From positions 1,984,001-2,048,000 of the forward strand of contig JAFBJZ010000782.1 of NCBI GenBank assembly GCA_016785225.1: a stretch of 64,000 nt of DNA, in the 5' to 3' direction. The position numbers and the translations under genes were made by a program. The notes below the pieces were generated by a model that ran no database searches, was not told where the DNA came from, and saw only the letters and a list, made by a program, of their open reading frames with translations. This document shows, one piece after another, positions 44,945 to 56,900 of the stretch (its first letter is position 1; each line of letters begins with the position of its first letter). The stretch comes from Psettodes erumei (taxonomy: Eukaryota > Chordata > Actinopteri > Pleuronectiformes > Psettodidae).

Positions 44945-47900
44945 CTGGAGATAAGACAGACACAAAGAGCAATGTAGGTGTCTTTAATTCTGATGGCTTC
45001 TTGGAATACCAGTGTGGGAGAGTTGTTTATCGTCTGATTTTGCAGTGCCTCAGGTGGCATCTCTTTCCATGACGGATAAACAAATGATATCCCACCTTTG
45101 CTTAAACTATGAATATACAGTGCATGTAGTTTGCATGTGGTATGACAATATGCAACAAGAAAGTGAACAACATAGTAAGGTGGAGAGAAAGGTCCCTATC
45201 AGACATGAGGCTTACATTGACATTCTTGGAGGAATACAACAACCAGCATGCATGTTTGTGAGATACAGAACTATTAAATAATAATGATTAAAAATACCTT
45301 TTGATTGTCCAACACAAAGTCTATTGTTCTTCTATTTATTGTTTACCTTTTTCCACAAAAGCCTCTTCGTGCTGCCATTTACAGCTCATGTAGTCCTCCA
45401 AACAGTTCTTCATTTACCTTTTCACAAATATCAATTTCCTTCATATGCTGTGGTTTTATGCATGTCCTTGCAACTGTAGAACCAAAGTTGTGTGAACCCT
45501 CTACAGATTCCAAGGTGATTATGACTCATAACCTCTGATAATCATTGGTATCTTTATAGTGCATGTCAACCAACTATGGAAAGAGGACAGCTCAGTGTCA
45601 GTTCATATTTACCTGCAACAGTTCTCTATGCTGCATCCTTAGAATGCAATTAGCAATATTTCACCACTGACCAGTATTTCCCAACCCATCTGTCAGTACA
45701 GATGTTGCCACCACCAGTCACAACAAGACATAGGCACAGCTTGTAGCACTGTGACAAGGGAGGCTGTCCTTCCCCAAGTAGGACACAGGTGGAGTACAAA
45801 GATATGCACCGTGCTGAAGTGTTATTGAGCAAGATCTTGAATCTCTATCAGCTCCAGGCTGCTGTTAAAAAATCAAATGTGTTCTTTCATTCTTTAGACT
45901 CTGTGGAGCCCAAGATGAAGCTACTGTGTGAGAATGCGTAAGCCCTAATAAAAAATTAAAAAATTAAATAAAAAAGCACAATACAAACTGTGTCCTAAAC
46001 CACATGGAGGTGGCATCATTTAGTGTATATAACATATGGTTGGAGTGGTGCAGAAAACATAGGGCAAGAATAAAAAATATACTTGAAAATTTAAATACAA
46101 ATAAAACAGAAGTTAAAAAAAGAAACGTATTATTATTCAGCAAAATGTAAAACTGCATCAAAATAATGTATAGCATAGTGAAGACATCCCAGTTTGAATG
46201 TGTCACTAAAATAAATGCTAGTACAGTATACAGAATTGTAATGGGTTAACCCTATTGATCTCCTTGGAGTGACAGATCTTGTTTTAGTGTGGATGTAGGT
46301 TAAAGGGCTTTTCAAGGCCTACATGACCACGAACAATGCGTTTGATACCCAATCAAATGATCCCGTCTTTCGAGTGTTTCAGGGAATTACAGACACTGCT
46401 CCTAATTTTCTCAGTCAGATCATTCTCTGATGCCTTTGGGGTTTTCTACATCCTTATTAGCACAGTTTGAAAGTGAGATGCATTATGCTTCCTTCCTAAA
46501 TCGTTTAGTTTTTACCCATATGTTCCATTTGGTTATGCAATACTGTGTTTTATTTCACTGAGTAAAAGGAGGTGGATTCAAAGCTCTTTACTGTCATGGT
46601 AGCAGTGATACTCAAAAGAGTTTATGGTGTATTTTCATGTATCTGACCCCAAGCTAGAACCTTTTACAGCACTTCACTATACTGCTTGACAGGCGAGGTT
46701 TCTGCAGGACACAGACAATATGACAGTAATAAGTTCTGACTCTTAGACATCGTGTGGCCACGATGCAGAGGAGCTTGATTGAATGAGCACAATTGTGGAG
46801 GAGTAGGTAATCTATCCTAATTACCACAGGCATCCCTCACATGGACTTGACTCCATAATAATTATGTGTACTTAATCCCCACTTTGAGCTCTCCACCTGT
46901 GTGTCCCCTCAGAGTGTGTTGCTAAGTAGGGATAGATGTGAAATGGAGTGCAGCAGACTTTTTTCATAGGGTGTGTAATAAAATCTTTTACACAGCAAAA
47001 GGTTGGGTGTTGTTTTGATCTAAAAGTAAATTTAAGATATGGTTATGTGATAGCAAAGAGTGAGTGCCAAAGCAATGTTAAAAATGGTGACGTGATTAAA
47101 CGGTTGCTACACCATGACAGTGGTGTTGAAGGGAAGGTTTATGTAACCAATCTGAACAAAGTGCAACATTTGAGAAGACTGTTCCAAAAAGAAGCTTTTC
47201 GTGATTTACTAAATCTCCCTGTCTCACCCACTGTGCAAAACAATACTCTGTGACGTCAGTGTGAGATTATTCCCCCAATATCCCTTTCTGATAATTAGCT
47301 TCAAACAGACTGACTGTCCTGTTGAGTTTCTGATTAAAAATGGTTTCTAAAAATTTGGTTGCTAATTGATGTCACGTTTTCTCAGCCTGATGATTTGGCC
47401 AGTGGCCTGCTGAAAATGTTTTTGTTCGTTTGGAATGTGAATGAAGGTTACAACATGGGGTCATGTGTGATTCATAATAATACGAGGTGATTTTGGTACA
47501 ACATGCAGCACTTTTCTTGATTATTATTTTTTAATGTTGCATATTCGAATTCTGAACTATGCTTCATAAACAGCATAGTTCAGGCAGGACACTGATTTCG
47601 CGCTGCTATTGGCTGCTTGCCTTCAGCCTCGTGCCTAAAAACTTTACAATGATTCGCTCATCAACAGCCAGTCAAAGTCACCAAGGTGTACAGCGGAGAT
47701 TTTAAATTGACACTAATTTGAGTCTACGCTGACGATCACTTTCACCTAACACTGTTGCTACTTCACCTGTCGGATTACTTGGCTAAGGAGTAAATGATCA
47801 GAGCTCCCCGCGCGACTCCTGTTGCCCGTTGCCGCCGGTAGTCAGACAGTTGTTAAGCCAGCCTTCATGATGTCAAATGGATATCACCCGAGTTTTCCTG

Positions 47901-50900
47901 CGTTTGCCATCACACCGCGACCACACCGCCCAGGGCCCCTATCTAGGTTTCAAGTCGCCATCAGGGTAAGTGAAGTATCTGTGCTTGTGCTTTCATTCAC
48001 TGTCAATGACATGCCATGTTTTGGCTGTGTTTCCTTGGCACTGCCAGTGAGCCAGCCATGGCTGCATTGTTTGCATTCTCTGTTTTGCCTCGCTGGTGTT
48101 CTGATTCATGATAATGGATTACTCGAGTTTATTGCTTCTGCATGCTGCCAGGTGATGTGTTTCTGGCTGCTCACTTTGCTATTGCGCTGTTGAATCTCTG
48201 TGTATTCATTTGCAATCTATGCATATTCGTGTGCAGTGCATGTAAATTCTTTGGCAGTATATGCGTATCCATATGTGGAGTTATTTGCATTGCTGTTATT
48301 CAGTTGATGGGACATTGTTGCTGATACCAAAAATGAAAATTGAATTTGATAGCGTTAGAGCTGAATCCGTCTCTGGCATATTTTCTTGGGGTTTTCTTTT
48401 AGCTTGTGCATGCAGTTTCGCAGATCTTTGGACTACTACTTTACTCAAAATACATGCCTGCTCCTTCTCATTGATAAGTACCTAAATGTAGTTGAGAATA
48501 TGTCCCTTGAATCGGGACACTGTTAGTGTCTTCCCAAATACTTATCTGATCAGAAGGGCTGTGCTGGCATTCAAGGGAAATTGCAACGTGCATATTGCAG
48601 GATGGCAGATCACAGTGGCTCAGTTTTTTCTTTCTTCATGCACCCGTGCTCATCCTTATTAAGCATGGAGCAATAATTTTGTTTTGGGGGATTAGCTCTC
48701 TCAGCAGAATTCACATTGCTGCTTGGATTCATTGAGAGCTCCCTCAAACAGCAGAGTCTTTTCTGCCAAATCTATCTGTATAACAGTTTGCTGTAAATGG
48801 TCACGTCCTTGACGTTTCTCTGGCTGATGTACTGTACTGGTGAGAGATGACACATTATGATCTGGTGGTTAAAGGCTTGAAGTGGTGGGAAGATAAATTT
48901 CCTTTGTACGGGATGCAACGGTTTGATACCACAGAGGAGTAACAATACACCTTCATAAACAAAATAATGCATGTAAAATATTGTACCAGCATTAAATCCT
49001 TTCCCTGTTTCATTTTGGAGTTTAAAATGACCGGCATTACTGGCATCAGTAATTGACGTATCCTTTCATGACTACAGTTCTGTGTCAAAGCATAATGTAC
49101 TAAATTGGTCATAAATACTTAACAACACAACAGGACTCAGTTGACATTTAGTTCCCTTAAATCAAGTTCATAAAAAATATTAAGCTCACAATATATCACT
49201 GTACTTGTGCACTGGATTCATTGGATGAACTGAAACTGAACTGAGCCCAGCTGTCAGTGACGGGGACAGTACCTCTTCTCAGGCTTGGTAACAGTCGGTA
49301 GTTTGTCATCAGTGAAGACTGAGTTGAGGGCCCGGTGTAATCTCTGGAAAACAAGCAACACATAGGCTGTCAAAATGCATTGTAGAAATGATGTGTCTGT
49401 TTTTCTGTGATTATTGTGGTGTTTACTGGGAATACATATGTGTGTCTGTGTGATGGAGAGAAAGAGAGAGAGCCGTAATAAAAACTGTGTCTACATGCAC
49501 ATGAGCGTCAAAAGTACACAATGCTGTTATAGTCCTGTACTTTAACTTCTAAATTTACTTGCAATTGAGTACTGTGTTATTGCTTCTTAAAGTAGTTAGT
49601 ATGCCACTTCAATATGCAATATATCTGTGTGTCAAGTCATGATTGAAAGTGTGTTTCACTGTTGCATGATGTATGAGTGTGCATGTGTTTACCTGACTAG
49701 TGTGTAGCCAGTATTTGAAACGTGGCTCCTTGACCCTGGGGATCACCAGCTTGTACACAATGTGTTCTGCTATTGTGGTCAGTAGGGATAAGGCCACGCC
49801 CACGCACAGCATCACAAACAGACCAGAAAAATGCTTTATGCCCATCTGCAGTGTCTGGAGGGGGCAGAGTTATAGTTAGCAATGGTAGAAAGCAGGGACA
49901 GAGGGAGATGCAGTGAATATAGGATCAGGGGATGTATATCTGTTGTCTCCAGTGGAGGAGTAGTTGTCTATTGAGGAAGTAAAGTAAGTAAATGTCCCTC
50001 AGTTTGTGCTTTACTGTGGTAACAGTCACATGACAAGACATGTGTAACAATATAAAACATGTATGTTTAAAATATTGATCAAACCCATTATCTTGAAATC
50101 CCCACAGTCCTTTACATATATTACTGTATGCAAGTCACATCATACATTATTTATGCATACTTTTTACACAGAGTACAGCAATTAAACATCTATGGACCCT
50201 CTATGGCAATGGTGCTGAACTATATATATCTATCTTTTCACTACTGACTTCCTTTTACTTTTGCTTTTTGTTTTGTTTTTATATTTTAATAATATTTTTT
50301 AAAAAGTGAGAAAACATTGCAACTGCATGCTCGAGCAGCCTTATCTTATTGAAACAGATGTTTTCAGCAGTGTTGCAGTATAGTTCTTGGTTCATGTGCA
50401 TGCAAAATTGCTTCTCCAGCTGACACTTTAATGATAACACTAGTGTAATTCTATTATTATTACTTTTGCCTTTATTAAGAGAGAACCCACTGATGTATTC
50501 ACCACAGTGAGAAGTTCCTACGGTCTCTGTTACAGAAAGTTTAGCTGACCCTCCTGGGAGCCATCGGCTCCCATTGTCTTCAAAATTCCATTTGAAGAAC
50601 AGCTTGCATAGACAAAATACTGCACTGACAAATGTAATGCATCATGTAATTTTTCCCCATAACTTAACATCACAATACTATACTAAAAATATAATAAATA
50701 TAATATAATATAACATAAAAACATCACTGCAGCTATAGTTGCTTTTTGTAAAAAACATCAACAACAAAAAAACAAACAAAAAACAAACAAAAAAATGTGG
50801 GTTTGAGGAGAGGTGAGACTGAAAAAAGGTATAATTGTCTCCGTTTTAAATAATTAGCATTCCAGACACACTAAAGTACAAAAATAACTGCAGTGCCTGT

Positions 50901-53900
50901 GTACACTTATGAGTCAGAGAGTACAGTGTTGGTTTTGAAAGTGAAATGGACAACTATTTTAGAGAATTGTGAAATACGATATTGGTTATTTCTTTCTGGA
51001 CATACACTATGCACAATGAGTTTCAGTTAAATTACCGAGATTTTGACTGGTTTCTGATTCCCTTGATATCCTGCTTGCAACACACACACATGTTAATTTG
51101 CACTCATTCAGAGATTAGTTGTCAGGCTCCGAGCGTAGCCATCTCCAAATGTAATATCACACTTTTCTTAATTGAGCACTTGTTGCGGTTACTGCAGATG
51201 CACATTTTCATAAGAATCTTTTTTTTACTGCAGAGGTAAAGAACAGCTTTTGATACAGCAGCAGCTGCAATGATTGCATTATAAAGTCATGTCGGAAAGG
51301 AATACATGATGGATTAAATTTGTCACTGCAGTATTGTGACTAGGCGAGCTGGTAATGAAATTTTTGAGAGAGGGAGCCGATGATTCCCAGGAAATCAGGA
51401 AATACAGATAGTAGCAGCATTTGACTGCAGGGGAATGCATTTTAAACTGTACTGGGACAGGAAAAAAAGTGATATTATCCTCTAAGAGTAAGAACTATAC
51501 TTGCTTAACATACATGACATTAATCTAATACATACTATTATCTATACATACAATACTGCTATTAAATGAAAACAGTTAAAATTAGTGTGCATTAATCCAT
51601 TACAACATTTCTCACAGATATGGTTGTTCTTTGGATTAGAGAACGTATTTTTAGCAACACACACTTTCTGTCTCTCTTTACTGCATGCAGCCACATAGAA
51701 CAAAGATTTTTCACACTGGTATCTTAATTCACTACTCCACTATGTATTTGTTTGAAAACTTCTTTGGTTCACCGCACTCAATGAGTAATTGCAAAAATTT
51801 GCTGCAAAAATCCACGAATAGTTTTGATAAAGCACATAACACTCATCATCTGCATCCCTTTTGATCAGATTTTATTTCATGGTAATTTTAAATTTGGCCC
51901 TCTTAATGTTGGCTAATTGAATAATATGTCATTTATTGGTATTGATTTTATTTCTTCAAATGGGATCAACTTCTTCGTGGGTGACAGAGAGCTGGCCAAA
52001 TTCCAGATTTGGCTGCCTTGCTGAAGCCAATCCATCAGATTTTTCATCTTTTCAGGATCCCAGGCTTTGCTGCTGCTGGTGTAGCAGTCATTCATCGGAA
52101 TAAAAGATTGCTCAAAAAAATGCTGAGCAGGACTAAACTGAGCCAGCTTTGTCAGTAATTCATATACCGTTTTTATCACACAAATTTCCCACTGATGCTG
52201 TCCAGTGTTCATTTTGACAGCGTGTCGTAACTGTTCCAAAACTTTCTTCTTTTGTTAGACTTTGTAGGTGGCGACAAAGATGCATTTGCTGATCAAGCAG
52301 ATTTTATTTTGTGATGCCTATCTTGTATGTCATAATCTACAGCATTGGGTATCCACAACATGAGAAATGGGACCGAGCATAGAGAATATGCAGTGATATT
52401 TGCAGGGCAACTGTCTCATAGTTGTACATAAAATGAAATGATGCACAGATGAAACAAAATACTGGGTTAGCAGCTTTCTCTTCCATCACTATAGGCAGGT
52501 GAAGGCATGATGCTGCAAAATGAACTGTGCCTGGAGCAATTTAAATGTCTGCAACTGCAGATAGCATCTATAACACATCTAACTGTTACACGGTGGCAAA
52601 TGGTTCACTTCGGCAACACTGAATCTATGGCACTGCATTGTACCACTTCTACTATGGACGTGTATATACGACTCATTACATGGTAATTTACATTCATGTG
52701 TCAGGTATTCAGAAGATGCTGTCATTCAAAGGCACGCACCGTGAGCACTCCTTAATTAGATGACAACATGAACAACCAACTGCGGATATATTGCCTGTCA
52801 CACAGTAGCTAAAATGAATAATAGAATAAAGAGCAATCTACAACTACAGGACATGAAGTTGCTTTTCGAATCATGCTTGAAAATGGGGAGCGTGTGGTCC
52901 ATAAAGAGCTGGGGGACACTTTTGGGGATTCCAAAGTCACAGCTGGGTGGAGAAGTGGCCAGGCTGCTAAGAGTGCTAAGTGCTTTGTAATAGCAGAACA
53001 GCATGGGCCATAGGGCCTGGATTGCATTGCACTGAAGTTATGGGGGACACAGCATGGTTAGCAGATGGAGGGTCAGAGGCCATGGCCTGAATTAGAAGGG
53101 AGCAATTACTGTACATGGAAGTTGTGGAGGGGAGTGCAAGGAAAGCATTTTGAGGGAGGAGTTACAAAAACTATGAAATGGGGAGTCCTTGTTTCAAGGG
53201 CTCTGAAAAATAATTTCCATGCTAATGGAAGATAGAGAGGAAATATGTTTTTATACACTAAGGAAATATTTGAAATAACCAGAGGTGTAATTTCTTTCTT
53301 TATTTTTAAAAATAATTTTTCATTAGGCATTACTCTTTGGTTTTAAATTTGATCCATTTATTTTGGATCTGTATGTCAAAAATCAACATCTATTGAAATG
53401 TTTCCACCAACACTAAACCATATGTTTGCTGCTGTTGTATGTAACAGGCAGTGCTGATCTTACCTCAGTCACAGCAAAGCTGCGCTTCCCGCAGGGCACC
53501 ACCTTGTACCATTTGTCATGCAGCATGTCCATGAATCCGTCTGACTTGTACTGACTAACAAGCTCTGAGATGTTGGACGTGAGGGGGGAGTTCTGCGGGA
53601 GGCCAATGCCATAGCCTGCCAGTGGACACATACAGAAAACGCCCACATTAAAAGGCAAAGTCCAGTCTCTTTAGCTGTTACTCTTGTGTTACAACAAAAT
53701 CATATTCATTTCACAACCATGATCTGCCATTATGTTGTTTTACTGGTTAATAGCAGTGCACGAGAATAAGAAAAAGAGATGCTGAGCAGAAAGAAAGAAA
53801 GCAACCTTGGTAGTTTTGCCAACAACAGGTATTTGAGAATGTCAATATATCTGAATTTTTCAGCACGCCAGGAAAGTTTGACAAATTCAGCGATGGCCAA

Positions 53901-56900
53901 TTACAGAAGTACCTTGCTGTGGTAGTAAGTACTCTGATTGATTTGTATTGTTTCCTTAAGGGTGCATTAAGTAATTAACAACAACACTGGAATCTGGGAC
54001 TATGGTGGCCTGTAATGGAGGCAACCACCATGGGAACATTTTTCACAGTGGGAGGAAGAGACTGGCTAAATGGACTAGAGATTAACAGTAAAGAATTTAA
54101 GCTTTTGAAAGCCAGCAGATTAACTGCTGTGGAAATTTTGAGTGATTTGATATTATTAAATTTAGGGCTGTCTTAAAAGTGCTCCTGAAGTGAATTGGTC
54201 TGTAGTCATGCAGAAAGACCTCTTATAATCAAGTAATAGTTAAACCCCCAAACTTCCACTACTGAGTAATGACTCATTTTACTCAAAAATGTTCTTCATC
54301 AATCAATACCCTGACTGCTTAGTAAACAAATCCACCAAGAAATCACATTTTAAGTCTTAAAGAAGAAGCCTCTGTGTATATTACCTTCTATTGCAAAGGG
54401 TTTTCCAACTGTTAGAGTTTTACAGTCTGCATCTATGGAGACCTCATAGTCCAGCAGAGCTTTGTCCATGATAAATGCATCCAGTTTCTGAGGATCAGCC
54501 CTGTAAACACACAGCAGATGTACTCTTGAGTTCAAGTCAAGTGCAGATGTTCATGAAAATGAGACACACTTTGTACTTCATGCACTGTAGATAACAACAA
54601 ATTTGTTGCTGCAGACAGAAACTGTAGGAATTTTCAAATTCTGTTATCTAAACCTTTTCCAAACACCCCTCAGACTGGACGGTAACAAATAAACAGTGTG
54701 GTCAGTCATAATCAAATGTGTGGCATTTCATATTCTGCGTGTGCAATCTTCAGACAATTAAACATTGTAATACTGGAATGGAAGCATGGACCTGAAGGGC
54801 GATTTTGATGAAAATCTGATCAGTGGCATTTAAGATGTTACTCATGGATGATGGGTGTCACACTCCCAAATTCACTGTGGTGACAAAAAATTTGCCTTCT
54901 GGGAACAAGCCACAGAAACACGCACACGTTTTCAAACACTCTGAAATTCAATAGGAAATTAACCTTTAACAGCCCTAAGACTTAATTGTACATTTATCTT
55001 TTGTTGTCAAACTCCTAGTCTGCTATGCTAAGACTTATTTTCTTAGCTTTTGTCCTTACTCTTCTCTGACTGTTTCAGTAGGTCTCGGTTGTAAACTTTT
55101 TATGCTTTGCTTCATCAATACACACGATAGATTTGATTGTACTTATCAGAGCAAAAAAGTTGGAAAGGAAGAAATTGAAAGCAACTGAATAAGGCATAAA
55201 AAGTATGCAAGATTGAATTGTTTTTCTTTGTGCTTGTGGGTATATTTAAAGAGCCTCTCACAGGGGCAGTTTGCAACAATCACTGAAAATGAGATGCAAA
55301 GCGTGGAAAAAAATTTCTCTCACATTTTCTCTCATCTGAACCAAATTTTTTTTTCAGTCCGGTCTTGTCTGTGATTCCGTTGTACTTTCTATGATCATGT
55401 GGCATTAAAATTATTGCTGGTCTGCAAGTTGTTGCCAATTTATTTGTATTCTTCCCTCCCCAGCCTGTAAGATAGGTGAGATATTAAGTCACAGCTTTCT
55501 GTGAGGCTTTTACAAATCAACTCTACAATGTCTTAACTGACAGCTGAATCCTACTGGGATACAAATGCCAAAAACCATTTATTTTCAACATATCTTTTTG
55601 CTTGTTATCAAGGACAATGTTTTATATCCTATATTCTATCCACAAGCTGGCTCATGTCCTTGGTCTGTCCACCATGAAACTGACGATTGTATTTTATGAC
55701 CAGAGCGCTACCCTGACATAAACCAATTAACTAACCAATATGATTAGAACATAGTGCTTCTTCTTCTGCATCATCTTCCTGCAGTAAAAGAAGTTTAATT
55801 GTGGATTGGCATCCCAATGGCATAACTGGAAATCCTCCACTGGGTGCATTTCTCTAGCGTGACTACATTTTATACGAGACAAAGAAAGACACAGCAGTTC
55901 CACTCCTGTTGAATCTCCAAGGTTGATCAGGAAAAAAAGTCTTCATCGTGAAATAAAATCCATTAGTACCCAGGTTGAAAATCTTCTGTAATAAACTCTA
56001 TTTTGTATTCAAAGCTGAGCTGTGCTCTACGAAACCCATTCACAAATGAGACTGCATGACGGAATATACAAGAAGCACTTCCAATATCCACCTCAATAAG
56101 CAAGCCACAGTACTACAAAACAGTTGTCTGATGGCTGATAATGCTCCAGTCACATACTTTGTACAAATGTAATTATATAGTACAGAGGCTGCAGGTAGTC
56201 GTTGAAGCTTGTTCCAAATGCTCTTGTCAAAACATCAATTTTAAACTTTCAACTTGGAGTCTGTTTTTTGACGCCTGTAATTGTTGCCGATGTCATTGAC
56301 ACAGGACTCTCCCCCAAAACAGATCTTAATCTCAATTACATTAAATCCAAAGTCGAAAAATTTTACCACCTGATTTGCATTATACATGTGTGGCATATTG
56401 TATGATTAAGTAACACCTAGACCCTTGTGTGGTAAACTCTGAGTACTGAGTATTCACAGTGCTGTCTTGTTCCCCGGTGGTAATTTTCTAAAGATGACAT
56501 TTTGCCTTGAACCCTCTAATCAGCATTTTACAAGCTCAGTAACAAAATCTTGTTTCATCCATTCAAGTTGTGTCCTCGCCAGCCTCTGCCGGCATTCCTG
56601 CTGCCTTCTCTCACTATATTCTTGTTTTGCTCCACGGGGATGCTAGTTGAATGTCGAAGCAGCTTAGGATGACAGCAGTGGCAGGGTTAGGGGAAGGGTG
56701 AGATCTGAATGCGAACAGTCAGGATTTCAGTGGGGAATGGCAGCAGCAGGAATGCAATTTTATTTATTTATTTGGACACACAACTTTGAAAAGAAATCAG
56801 GAATCTGAGATGATTATTTTTTGTGCAACCAGAGAGAAGTTGACTTTAAGGGAAAGATGACTCTGTGGATACTCGATAGTAGAGGACAGAAGACAGTGGA

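Larger units (their letters stand above)
44945..49272 (-). other. grin3a last intron
   Basis: This is 4.3 kb. No grin3a exon was found, and no insert equivalent to the optional 60-bp mammalian C-tail exon was recognised. It contains the CpG-rich plus-strand candidate exon at 47867-47965. Confidence 0.6.
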
